Notes under the pieces: model-generated
What the model saw: the letters and a program-made list of their open reading frames with translations, nothing else
What the model was told of the DNA's origin: nothing
Database searches by the model: none
Program-made: the position numbers and the translations under genes
Shown: one piece after another, positions 8,963-16,611 of the stretch
Layout: every line of letters begins with the position of its first letter
How positions within the stretch are numbered: position 1 is the stretch's first letter
NCBI GenBank assembly: GCA_937871295.1
Contig: CALMRE010000268.1
Coordinates: forward strand, 1-48,090
Length of the DNA stretch: 48,090 bases
Direction: 5' to 3'
Origin: an uncultured bacterium
GTDB lineage: Bacteria; UBP6; UBA1177; JAKLFG01

Positions 8963-9820
8963 CTAAACTACTTGCTGTTCCAGTTCGAGTTCCACGCCGT
9001 ATCTTTCCCGCACCTTTTGCTGAATATGGGCCACGAGCGCAAGGATATCGGCGCCGGTTGCGCCACCGGAATTCACAACGAATCCAGCATGTTTTGGCGA
9101 CACTTCGGCCCCGCCGATGCGATATCCCTTCAAATTCAATTCCTCTATCATCTGACCAACGAATCGCCCCTGAGGTCGCTTGAAAACACTACCGGCACTG
9201 GGCATATCCCACGGCTGTTTGCAGTGCCGCTCTTCACGGATGCAATTCATTTTCTCTGTTATCGCCGCGTTATCTCCCCGCGAAAGACGGAACACCGCGC
9301 GGGTGATGACCGCCGACATCTTCTGAAAGGCGCTCTGCCGGTAGCCGTAAGCAAGTTCCTCTTTTCTCGCGGTCCGTAGGGTGCCGGTCGCGGTATCGAC
9401 CCATTCGACCGATTCGAGGAGCGACCACAGATCGCCATCGTAGGCACCGGCGTTCATATAGACACCGCCGCCGACCGTCCCCGGAATATCCCAGAATATC
9501 TCCATTCCCGCGAGTCCCGCGTCGCGTGCCGTTTCACTGAGCTGTTCGAGCGTTGCCCCCGCCTGTGCCGTTATCCGGTCATCGGTCACCGTGATGGTGC
9601 TCATCTCCTCGCGGATGAATACAAATATCTCTTTTTCATAGCGCGGTTTAGAGAAGATGAGATTGCTGCCATTACCGAAAAAGAGTATCGGGTCGCCGCG
9701 ATGTTGGGCGCAGAGGGCGACGAGATCGGCCGCGTTCTGAGGAAAATAGGCACGGTGAACGGTTGCCGGTATCCGGTATGTGTTGTAGTTGGTCAGGTCA
9801 AGGTTCTCGCGATATATCAT
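8963..9820 (-). CDS. murB: UDP-N-acetylenolpyruvoylglucosamine reductase homologue (MurB)
   Basis: 285 residues, within the usual MurB range. MurB is an FAD enzyme reducing the enolpyruvyl ether of UDP-GlcNAc-enolpyruvate to the lactyl ether UDP-MurNAc with NADPH. NTYRIPATVHRAYFP opens the FAD domain. GNGSNLIF (49-56) and DIPGTVGGGVYMNAGAY (111-127) bind flavin and phosphates. YGYRQSAF supplies the active-site Arg near 161. SAGSVFKRP holds the catalytic Ser near 211, and GVELELE near 275-281 supplies the acid. All expected catalytic residues are present, so it should be active. It overlaps the flippase gene by 4 bases and abuts a GT4, placing it inside the surface-glycan operon rather than a division/cell-wall cluster. 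It may serve peptidoglycan, a muramic-type surface sugar, or both. Confidence 0.93.
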   Translation of the reverse strand: MIYRENLDLTNYNTYRIPATVHRAYFPQNAADLVALCAQHRGDPILFFGNGSNLIFSKPRYEKEIFVFIREEMSTITVTDDRITAQAGATLEQLSETARDAGLAGMEIFWDIPGTVGGGVYMNAGAYDGDLWSLLESVEWVDTATGTLRTARKEELAYGYRQSAFQKMSAVITRAVFRLSRGDNAAITEKMNCIREERHCKQPWDMPSAGSVFKRPQGRFVGQMIEELNLKGYRIGGAEVSPKHAGFVVNSGGATGADILALVAHIQQKVRERYGVELELEQQVV

Positions 9821-11052
9821 GCCGTCTGCGGTGTCCTAAAGGTTAAGCGGTAGTAGTCCCAAGTATAATAAAGTGCGGCAAAGGCATAACAGACGCTGGA
9901 GGCTATCGCCGCTCCGATAATACCAAGCCGAGGGATCATGATGATGTTGGCGGCGATATTGGCTAGAGCCGAAACGGAAAAGACCTTCATCGCGACAAGC
10001 GGAAATCCACGCGCGGCGAGGTCGCCGTTCAATAGTTTAAAAAATACCATAAGATAGGTGCCGGGGAGCAGAATTATCAGCGCGGTAGATGCAGAGACAA
10101 ATTCGCTTCCATAGAAGAAAGGAATAAAATAAGGGGCGGCAACACCAATAAAAACAATGAGTGGAAGGGTAGCAATCATGAGTTTTAATGTGTTCTGCCA
10201 CAACTTGTGAGAAAAAACCACAGGGTCTTTAGATGACACACTGTAAGAAAAAATTATCGATTTCAGGACATCAGGAATGGTCCATAAAAGAAGCGATAAT
10301 GACATTGCCACCGAAAAGATACCAACATCCTTTTTGTCCATGAAGTGATTGATAATCAAGACATTCGCCCGATAGTTGAGACTCATTACAAAAAGAGGCA
10401 ATGCAAATTCGAAGCCCTTGCGGACAACAGGCCACCCTTTTTCTTTAAATAATTTGAAGTCAAAAACAAAAAAACGGTAACCTTCAATATTCCGCACCCA
10501 CAAATAAGCGTGTAGCGCATTGGCGAGGTTAGAAATTAGAACTATCAAGAAATAGGTCACAAGGCCGCCATTAAGAAACAGCACAAAGACCACTACCAAC
10601 ACGAATTCGACGATGACCGGGATGATCTCTGCGTAATTGAGTTTGGCGATATTTCGTTGAGATAGTGCAAACGCATTGGTCGAGCCAATGTAACGTTGGG
10701 GAAAAATAGAGGCAAGGACCAGCAGTGTGATGATCCAGTTAGAAAGGATATCCTGTTCATAATAGATGATGACTAGGGCTATCACGGAAATGAACGAGGT
10801 CAACAGGTAGAGTATGGATTGAATACTGGAAATATCTTGAATGGAATAGCCTTTTTTAGACATGAAATAAGAAAAAGAACTGGTGGCGCCCCAATTTGTT
10901 AGGGAAAGGATTAGTTGCAAAGAAACAAAATAGACGGCGATGAGACCGCGCCCTTCGGCACCTAAACAACGTGCGACGATGACGCCCATCACGAATGACA
11001 ATCCCAGATGAAACGCCTTTATAAGCAAGGAACGGATAAAATCTCTTTTCAT
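9817..11052 (-). CDS. Polysaccharide flippase (Wzx-like, MOP superfamily)
   Basis: 411 residues with about twelve hydrophobic segments, the length and topology of Wzx/RfbX-type flippases. The N-terminus MKRDFIRSLLIKAFHLGLSF runs into GVIVARCLGAEGRGLIAVY, where the LGAEGRG motif is conserved in polysaccharide exporters. RANVLIINHFMDKKDVGIFSVAMSL in the middle and LLPGTYLMVFFKLLNGDLAARG toward the end also fit. It should move undecaprenyl-linked repeat units from the cytoplasmic to the periplasmic face for the Wzy-like protein encoded downstream. It starts one base after the acetyltransferase stop, and its stop overlaps murB by 4. AT-rich base composition. Confidence 0.92.
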   Translation of the reverse strand: MKRDFIRSLLIKAFHLGLSFVMGVIVARCLGAEGRGLIAVYFVSLQLILSLTNWGATSSFSYFMSKKGYSIQDISSIQSILYLLTSFISVIALVIIYYEQDILSNWIITLLVLASIFPQRYIGSTNAFALSQRNIAKLNYAEIIPVIVEFVLVVVFVLFLNGGLVTYFLIVLISNLANALHAYLWVRNIEGYRFFVFDFKLFKEKGWPVVRKGFEFALPLFVMSLNYRANVLIINHFMDKKDVGIFSVAMSLSLLLWTIPDVLKSIIFSYSVSSKDPVVFSHKLWQNTLKLMIATLPLIVFIGVAAPYFIPFFYGSEFVSASTALIILLPGTYLMVFFKLLNGDLAARGFPLVAMKVFSVSALANIAANIIMIPRLGIIGAAIASSVCYAFAALYYTWDYYRLTFRTPQTA

Positions 11053-11053
11053 A

Positions 11054-11575
11054 TTATTTCTGTAGCGGTTTTGCCGGAGCGCCGGCGGCGATACAGTCAG
11101 GCGGTATATCTTTTGTTACCAGTGCGTGGGCACCGATCACCGAATTTCTTCCCACACGAACATTGCCGATTAGGGTGACACCGGAATAAATAGTAACCCC
11201 ATCCTCAATGACCGGATACTCTTTGGGACGATCCTTTCTTCCCGACGAACCGAAGGTAACATGCTGAAATACGGTGCAATTGTCGCCGATGACGGTTCTG
11301 TCGCCGATCACTATGCCTATGGGGTGTGCAACTTTAAAGTTTTTTCCTATCTGTGCCTTGAGGGAAACCTCGCTACTGAAAAATATGAGGTAATGATACT
11401 TGATAAAAATGGTAAACAGTCTGAGCAAGGGAATCCTTCTTAAAAGACACCCGAGTCGGTAAAGAAACACGAATTGGAATCTCGGATCAAAAAAGAAAGT
11501 AATGATCGAAGACCAAAGGCTCTCCTGCATCCGGTAAAAGCGGATATCTGATAGGACGGCTTCCCTAAAGCTCAT
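11054..11575 (-). CDS. Serine O-acetyltransferase-like hexapeptide acyltransferase
   Basis: 173 residues. A short helical N-terminal part is followed by a left-handed beta-helix. AHPIGIVIGDRTVIGDNCTVFQHVTFG around residues 85-110 is the CysE-type active-site coil. IYSGVTLIGNVRVGRNSVIGAHALVTKDIPPDCIAAGAPAK closes the helix. Family members transfer acetyl from acetyl-CoA to serine or to sugar hydroxyls. CysE-like proteins of this short form are common in exopolysaccharide clusters, where they are probably sugar acetyltransferases. It starts 11 bases inside the murA homologue and ends one base before the flippase, so it is translationally coupled to both. True cysteine biosynthesis seems unlikely in this setting, but cannot be excluded. 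Confidence 0.87.
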   Translation of the reverse strand: MSFREAVLSDIRFYRMQESLWSSIITFFFDPRFQFVFLYRLGCLLRRIPLLRLFTIFIKYHYLIFFSSEVSLKAQIGKNFKVAHPIGIVIGDRTVIGDNCTVFQHVTFGSSGRKDRPKEYPVIEDGVTIYSGVTLIGNVRVGRNSVIGAHALVTKDIPPDCIAAGAPAKPLQK

Positions 11576-12809
11576 GGATGTTCCCTTGCAAATAAGTGAT
11601 TTTTTCCACTATGCTCTCATATCCCCGTTCGACCTGCTCGAAATTGGTGATGGTCGTTTTGCCATCGGCGCACAGCCCGGCAAGCACCAGCGCGGCACCA
11701 GCGCGCAAGTCGAGCGCGGTCACGGCCGTCCCTTTCAGCTTCTTGCCACCCGTCAGTTTCAGCATATCGCCCTGCACCGAACTCTCCGCCCCCATCTTCT
11801 TTAACTCTTCGACATACTGGAACCGCCCCGAAAAGCGCAGATCGACGATGCGGCTTTCGCCCTTTGCCATCAGCCCGTACACCGCGAAGAGCGGCTGCAT
11901 ATCGGAATTTATCGCCGGATAGGGACCGGTCGCGATATCCACCGGATAGATCGCCGAGGGACGGACGATGATGCTGTTGCGGTCCTGCGCGATGAAGTAT
12001 CTCAGCCCCGATTCACGCAGATGGATAAGCGGCACTTCCAAATGATCGAAGGGAAAATTCCGTATCTCCACCTCACCGCCGGTCACCGCCGCCGCGATGA
12101 GAAAAGTGATCGCCTCCATATTGTCGGGAATGCAGGTGTAGGCGCATCCGTGCAGTTTTTCGACCCCTTCCACTACTATGGATTCCTGTCCGTTAACCGT
12201 AATCTTGGCCCCCATCGCGCGGAGCATGGCGATAAGGTCGAGTATCTCGGGACGCACATGGGGATTCCAGATGGTGGTGGTTCCCTTTGCCAAGGTTCCC
12301 ATGAGTATGCCGTTCTCGGTAGCGCCGGTGGAGCGGATGGATAGCCGTATGTCGGCTCCTGTCAACCGTCCTTTTGACTTTGCACAGAGATAGCCCGCCT
12401 CTTCCCATACCTCCGCCCCGAGCGTTCGCATGGCCATTTCGTGCAGGTCATATTTCCGCTCGCCGAGATCGCAGCCGCCCGGTAGCGGTACCCGCCCCTC
12501 ACCGTGACGGGCGAGGAGTGAGCCAAGCATAAGCAGGGTGTTGCGAATGGTGCGGCCATCCCATGAAAGTTCTGTTTTTGGTTTTTGGTCGGTGACGGTA
12601 AGGGTATTTCCCTGCACGGCTATCTTCTTGCCTACCTTTTCCAACATCTCGATCTGAGTCCGAACATCAAGGATATTTGGAATGTTACGAAGGATAACCG
12701 GTTCTTCGGTAAGAAGCGAGGCCACCAGAAGACGAAGCGAACTATTCTTCGCGCCGGAGACATCGACCGTGCCGGTGAGTCGGGACCGTTGTACCGAAAC
12801 TGTCTTCAT
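11565..12809 (-). CDS. murA: UDP-N-acetylglucosamine 1-carboxyvinyltransferase homologue (MurA)
   Basis: 414 residues. MurA transfers enolpyruvate from PEP to the 3-OH of UDP-GlcNAc. The active-site set is complete: Lys21-Asn22 in SGAKNSSLRLL, Arg in GRTIRNT near 86-89, the fosfomycin-target Cys113 in LPGGCDLGERKYDLH, Asp in AINSDMQPLF, and the C-terminal VERGYESI. The loop reads CDLGERKYDLH where E. coli has CxIGARPVDLH, so it is a divergent subgroup. The start is set by GGAGGGG at 12813-12819; an open frame runs upstream to 12959 but lacks family similarity. It is the first gene of the 13-gene glycan operon, with a TTGACA-N16-TAGAGT promoter just upstream. Paired with MurB in the same operon, it could make a dedicated muramic-acid-type sugar. 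Confidence 0.92.
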   Translation of the reverse strand: MKTVSVQRSRLTGTVDVSGAKNSSLRLLVASLLTEEPVILRNIPNILDVRTQIEMLEKVGKKIAVQGNTLTVTDQKPKTELSWDGRTIRNTLLMLGSLLARHGEGRVPLPGGCDLGERKYDLHEMAMRTLGAEVWEEAGYLCAKSKGRLTGADIRLSIRSTGATENGILMGTLAKGTTTIWNPHVRPEILDLIAMLRAMGAKITVNGQESIVVEGVEKLHGCAYTCIPDNMEAITFLIAAAVTGGEVEIRNFPFDHLEVPLIHLRESGLRYFIAQDRNSIIVRPSAIYPVDIATGPYPAINSDMQPLFAVYGLMAKGESRIVDLRFSGRFQYVEELKKMGAESSVQGDMLKLTGGKKLKGTAVTALDLRAGAALVLAGLCADGKTTITNFEQVERGYESIVEKITYLQGNIHEL

Positions 12810-12832
12810 GTGCCCCTCCATACGAGCGCTTA

Positions 12833-12860
12833 ACTCTAGCAAAAACGGTGCGGTTGTCAA
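12833..12860 (-). promoter_or_regulatory. Predicted promoter of the murA-led glycan operon
   Basis: On the minus strand, TTGACA (12860-12855) is followed after 16 bases by TAGAGT (12838-12833). Transcription would begin near 12826 and leave a leader of about 17 bases containing GGAGGGG before the murA ATG at 12809. The -35 box is perfect and the -10 matches at four of six positions. It faces away from the promoter at 12989-13016, so the two transcription units are divergent. Confidence 0.55.
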
Positions 12861-12988
12861 AGAAAGAGGGAGATCATTCACAAACGCGCGGCACGCGTCA
12901 TGTCGGTTTGACAATCGAATGGTTTCAAATGTTGCGAGGGCCTCGATACCGGACAACAAGTATCCGAATATATTTTACATAAATTAAG

Positions 12989-13016
12989 TTGACAGACTCT
13001 TAATTCTGTTTATTAT
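12989..13016 (+). promoter_or_regulatory. Strong predicted promoter of the FG-GAP protein gene
   Basis: TTGACA (12989-12994), 16-base spacer, TATTAT (13011-13016). The predicted start is near 13023, with a leader of about 32 bases including the ribosome binding site GGGAGGA at 13044-13050, four bases before the ATG at 13055. This is one of the best consensus matches in the window. Confidence 0.7.
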
Positions 13017-13054
13017 GAAGCTATGTTCATTGACGGATTGAGAGGGAGGATACG

Positions 13055-16000
13055 ATGAGAAATGTACTTGTTATTTTGAGTGTGCTCTTCGGGCTGACGG
13101 CCTTGTACGCCGTGGACTACTGGCCCGAACGGGTTTATAACGGCGCAAGAAGTGGTCGTTCAACAGGCGATGGAAATATCGCTGTGCCCGAGGTGGCCTG
13201 GAAACTGCCGATGGGAGGAGGTTTTAATGATCGCACTCTCTTGATGGAAGGAAGTGTTTATTCTTCACCGGCATTTGTCTTTGTACAAGGGGGCCATATA
13301 TTCAAAAAAAACGGAAGCGGTCATCTTCTTTGGGATGCCGGGAACATCGGGGCCACCTCTCTTGCCGGACGATGGGATTTAAATGGAGATGGTCAAGAAG
13401 AACTCGTAGTATTTGGAAACAACTACCAATGCTACATAGTATCTGCCTCTACTGGTGAACTTTTTTCGGAACTTCTTCCCTGCGGCGTTCCTTTGAAAAC
13501 AATTGACATTGACAACAATGGAACGTTGGAAATAGTCACTCGAAATCTTTGGTCGGTAGTCGGGGTGCGGGCTTACGATTTCACCGATGGCCTCTCAAAT
13601 CCCAAGGTGGCATGGACGACCGCTGAGAATCTGACCAACAACGGGTTCGAACTTGCCTTTGGCGATCTGGACGGCGACGCGTTAACTACCGAGTTGGCCA
13701 TCGACATCAACGACTATGCGAAAATAACGGTGCTTGATGCAAAAACCGGTGAAGTTCGTCGAGCGCGTACGACCCCTTCGGTATTCGGCAAGTTCAGTTA
13801 TGGTCCCAACCTCATCGTGGATGTGGATGGCGTTGCTCCGGCCGAATTTATTTTCTCGGGAATGGTTGCCACCTATGGGAACCGTGGATCTCTGGGCATA
13901 TCGGTCTATGATTATGTGACCGACAGTTTCAAATGGCAATACGAATACGGTCAGAACACCGGCGATGTAAAAGTAGAGTTCATCCCCGAAGCGGTAGCCG
14001 ACCTGGATGGCGATGGTCTGCCCGAAGTGGCGATCTCTGTCTATAACAACACGCTTGAACTGACACGGGTCAACAACAAACAGGTACCTGCGGAAAAGGA
14101 CGGTATCAATGAGCCGAATCGGTGGGTGACCGCCGTGTATCGCGCCGCTGACGGTATTCTTAAAGGATACATCACCGATGCCTACATTCAGACCGTAGCC
14201 GACCTGACGGGAGACGGCATCCCCGAGTTGGTGGTAAAGCGGACGGTGGCGGGGAACAGTACGATTCCCGTTTATGGGGAAATAATGGCCTATCGTTTAA
14301 TGCCTGATGGAGCTTTGACTCAAGTGTGGTCCGCATCGAACCTTTCATTACTTGAATGTTCGAGGGAAACCAAATCATCGATCGACGACTATCGCGCCCA
14401 CAAACAAAGTTGCCTAAAAGATATGGACGGTAACGGCAGTTCGGATCTTATAGCGGTACGCGACAACAACAACGATGGCAAGCCCGAGGAGGTTGTTGCT
14501 CTGTCGGCGGCAACCGATATTCCCTTTGTTTCTCGGATCACCGCGCTAAGCAATGATGAAGAGGCTCTTGTAGTAAAAGTCGAAACAGGGGCCGTCTGTC
14601 TTTCCCGAAATAGCGGTGTGGTACAATGCGTTGATCTGTCTGGATCAAGTCCCACTGTCATAGTCTCTATTCCTGCTAATAACCACACGGGAAGCGCGGT
14701 GGTTTTTCCTCATAAGGGATCTGCCCGTCTCCTCACCACCGATGCGCGAAAGCGGCTGTCTCTTTGGAATCCATCGGCGGCCAACCCCTTAACCGCTCCT
14801 ACCATGCTCTGGTCTCTTTCAAACACGGTTAATCAGGAGTTGTTCTCTGTTCAACCAACGGCGGGGGGCAGTTACAATATATTGAGGAATACACTTACCT
14901 CTCTGGGTGCCCCTCGTATTGAGTTTCGATCTGCTACCGGCGCCCTTGTGTGGGGAAAAGATTTCCCCGGTGCGGTTATTCAACCAAACAGTTTCGTCAG
15001 CGGCAATTTCGGCGGGGGCACATCCCGGGATATCGCGGCATTCATAGATTTTGGTGGGAACCATCCGACCGTTCTTGCCTTTGAGGCAACCAACGGAAAT
15101 TCTCTTATGAATTTCGAAAATCCCGATACCAGCCGTTATCAAAAAGCGACTCTTGTGACAGTACCAAATGCCGTGGGATTGGATACTCTATTCGTTATTA
15201 GCGAAGGAACTGGAGAGGTTCTCGATCCCGCAACTTCTACCCGTCTTACTACGCTTACGCTGGGCAGGTTGAACCGTAACGGATTTTCCGCAGACCTTGA
15301 TGGCAATGGGGTTTATGATTTGTTCGGCAATCAGTCATTCGATCAGAAGCGCATCTTGCGTCCTGACAACTCGGTGTTGTGGGAATTTCCTTTCAGTGCC
15401 GGCTCTTCCTACTATAATTACTACATGAATCATGCCGGACTTGCCGACATTGACACCAATCCGGGGCTCGATGTGGCGCTGGGCGGTCAGTACGGCGATC
15501 TGTCGGCCTATTCGGGGCTGGACGGGACGGCGCTGTGGAAGCGCTGTCTCTATCTCGGGATGGCGATAGATCTGCCGGTCGATTCGTTCCTGACCCGCAC
15601 CGATTGTCCCGGATCGAAACTCTCCAACATCGCCTCGGGCGATATCGACGGTGACGGGCTCGAGGAGTTCGTGGTGGGCAGTCCCGACGGCTATCTGTAT
15701 GTGGTCAACACCGAGGATGGAAGCCTCGCGTGGTCGTATCTTTTCGACTACGCGGTGGGCAATCCGATACTCGCCGATGTGGACAACGACGGGAAGATAG
15801 AGGTGGTGGTCGGCGTCGCCGACGGCTATCTCTATGCGATCGATCAGAAGAAGTACACCGCCCCCATTCCGGCCCGCGAAGCAGTGATAAAGAACGGTAA
15901 GATACAGAATCCCAACACCGACATTGACGCGCAGTCCTACGCCGGGCAGATCGGCGTGGCGTGGAGTCCGGTCTTCAAGGCGAAGGGGTACGATGTCCGT

Positions 16001-16228
16001 ATCGTCAATTCGTCGGGCGCGGCCATAACGGATGTGGTCACGGTGACCAATGGGTTCCAAGCGATCATCACCGATGCCGATATCGTCAGCGGACAGACCT
16101 ACTATGCCGAGGTGCGCGGCTACGATGCCAAGGGCTACTACAGCGACTGGAGTCACGGTGACGGCGTGACGGTGAATGTACCGGCGGCGGCGACCGTTCT
16201 GTCGAGGATCAGAAGTTTTTTTAGGTGA
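13055..16228 (+). CDS. Secreted FG-GAP/PQQ-type beta-propeller protein with C-terminal fibronectin-III-like domain
   Basis: 1,057 residues with a cleavable signal peptide (hydrophobic core 4-17, likely cut after LYA). Many VCBS/FG-GAP calcium motifs follow: WDLNGDGQEEL near 107, ADLDGDGLPEVAI near 316, ADLTGDGIPELVV near 385, ADLDGNGVYDL near 747, SGDIDGDGLEEFVVG near 863 and ADVDNDGKIEVVVG near 907. They are interleaved with GYLYVV/GYLYAID strands like BamB/PQQ blades, so one or two large beta-propellers are likely. Residues about 940-1045 (VAWSPVFKAKGYDVRI to YYAEVRGYDAKGYYSDW) look like a fibronectin type III domain. No lipobox or sorting tail is seen. It is predicted to be extracellular or periplasmic; role unknown. 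Base composition rises sharply in the last 0.8 kb. Confidence 0.85.
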   Translation: MRNVLVILSVLFGLTALYAVDYWPERVYNGARSGRSTGDGNIAVPEVAWKLPMGGGFNDRTLLMEGSVYSSPAFVFVQGGHIFKKNGSGHLLWDAGNIGATSLAGRWDLNGDGQEELVVFGNNYQCYIVSASTGELFSELLPCGVPLKTIDIDNNGTLEIVTRNLWSVVGVRAYDFTDGLSNPKVAWTTAENLTNNGFELAFGDLDGDALTTELAIDINDYAKITVLDAKTGEVRRARTTPSVFGKFSYGPNLIVDVDGVAPAEFIFSGMVATYGNRGSLGISVYDYVTDSFKWQYEYGQNTGDVKVEFIPEAVADLDGDGLPEVAISVYNNTLELTRVNNKQVPAEKDGINEPNRWVTAVYRAADGILKGYITDAYIQTVADLTGDGIPELVVKRTVAGNSTIPVYGEIMAYRLMPDGALTQVWSASNLSLLECSRETKSSIDDYRAHKQSCLKDMDGNGSSDLIAVRDNNNDGKPEEVVALSAATDIPFVSRITALSNDEEALVVKVETGAVCLSRNSGVVQCVDLSGSSPTVIVSIPANNHTGSAVVFPHKGSARLLTTDARKRLSLWNPSAANPLTAPTMLWSLSNTVNQELFSVQPTAGGSYNILRNTLTSLGAPRIEFRSATGALVWGKDFPGAVIQPNSFVSGNFGGGTSRDIAAFIDFGGNHPTVLAFEATNGNSLMNFENPDTSRYQKATLVTVPNAVGLDTLFVISEGTGEVLDPATSTRLTTLTLGRLNRNGFSADLDGNGVYDLFGNQSFDQKRILRPDNSVLWEFPFSAGSSYYNYYMNHAGLADIDTNPGLDVALGGQYGDLSAYSGLDGTALWKRCLYLGMAIDLPVDSFLTRTDCPGSKLSNIASGDIDGDGLEEFVVGSPDGYLYVVNTEDGSLAWSYLFDYAVGNPILADVDNDGKIEVVVGVADGYLYAIDQKKYTAPIPAREAVIKNGKIQNPNTDIDAQSYAGQIGVAWSPVFKAKGYDVRIVNSSGAAITDVVTVTNGFQAIITDADIVSGQTYYAEVRGYDAKGYYSDWSHGDGVTVNVPAAATVLSRIRSFFR

Positions 16229-16238
16229 ATGCTGCGCT

Positions 16239-16309
16239 GTTGAGCGGGAGTTGAGCGGGCGGGTACGCCCTGTTGAGCAGGAGTTGAGCAGGAGTTGAAG
16301 GTTGATGGG
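16239..16309. repeat. GTTGAGC short tandem array
   Basis: Four GTTGAGC units in GTTGAGCGGGA/GTTGAGCAGGA form, then GTTGAAG and GTTGATGGG, interrupted once by a GGGCGGGTACGCCC palindrome. A related array lies at 22554-22586 beside the VapBC genes, again directly before an ACCGAAT(C/T)GTAGGGGC element. Confidence 0.75.
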
Positions 16310-16328
16310 TGAAGGGAAATACCGAATC

Positions 16329-16353
16329 GTAGGGGCTTCCCAACGGGACGCCC
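16329..16353 (+). repeat. GTAGGGGC-type palindromic unit 1
   Basis: 25-base unit beginning GTAGGGGC, with TCCCAACGGGA at its core and ending CGCCC, so its ends can pair (GGGGC with GCCC). The same core recurs at 22600-22625. Confidence 0.7.
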
Positions 16354-16464
16354 GATCCTGAACCGAAACCCCCTCCCAACCCGATAGGGGCGCTCTGGAT
16401 CCGTGAATCGTGAGTCGTGAGACGTGAAACACGGAGGCGGGGCGCCCCACTTTGTTTATGATCC

Positions 16465-16490
16465 GTAGGGGTGCACCGATGTGTGCACCC
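16465..16490 (+). repeat. GTAGGGGC-type palindromic unit 2
   Basis: GTAGGGGTGCACCGATGTGT followed by GCACCC. The arms GGGTGCAC and GTGCACCC pair, so this variant keeps base pairing although its sequence differs from the other units. Confidence 0.7.
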
Positions 16491-16515
16491 TGAAACGCGG
16501 ACACCCCCGAATACC

Positions 16516-16541
16516 GGGCGGACACACCGGTCCGCCCCTAC
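16516..16541 (-). repeat. GTAGGGGC-type palindromic unit 3 (inverted)
   Basis: Read on the minus strand it starts GTAGGGGCGGACCGGTGTGT and ends CCGCCC. The arms GGGCGGAC and GTCCGCCC pair. It is preceded by GAATACC, like unit 4. Confidence 0.7.
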
Positions 16542-16561
16542 GGGATCAACGCACGAATACC

Positions 16562-16586
16562 GGGCGTGCCGTTGGCGCGCCCCTAC
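16562..16586 (-). repeat. GTAGGGGC-type palindromic unit 4 (inverted)
   Basis: On the minus strand it reads GTAGGGGCGCGCCAACGGCA then CGCCC. It shares the GAATACCGGGCG flank with unit 3 and with the truncated copy at 22653-22675. Confidence 0.7.
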
Positions 16587-16611
16587 ATCACGGAACAGGA
16601 CGCTCGGCGGG

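Larger units (their letters stand above)
16229..16611. other. Repeat-rich intergenic region without a gene
   Basis: 383 bases between the FG-GAP gene and the convergent DUF4143 gene. No credible coding frame is seen. It holds, in order, a GTTGAGC(A/G)GGA tandem array, a 25-base GTAGGGGC imperfect palindrome, a short CGTGA-rich tandem (about 16402-16433), and three further GTAGGGGC-family palindromes in both orientations. No clear rho-independent terminator was found for either convergent gene, although the GC-rich palindromes could act as such. Confidence 0.75.

Noticed and set aside
16239-16309. GTTGAGC tandem array considered as a CRISPR
   Set aside because: Units are only 7-11 bases, lack unique spacers of constant length, and no cas genes are present.
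15335-16525. 396-codon minus-strand frame over the end of the FG-GAP gene and the repeats
   Set aside because: It is antisense to the fibronectin-like tail and runs into palindromic repeats, with no Shine-Dalgarno and no similarity.
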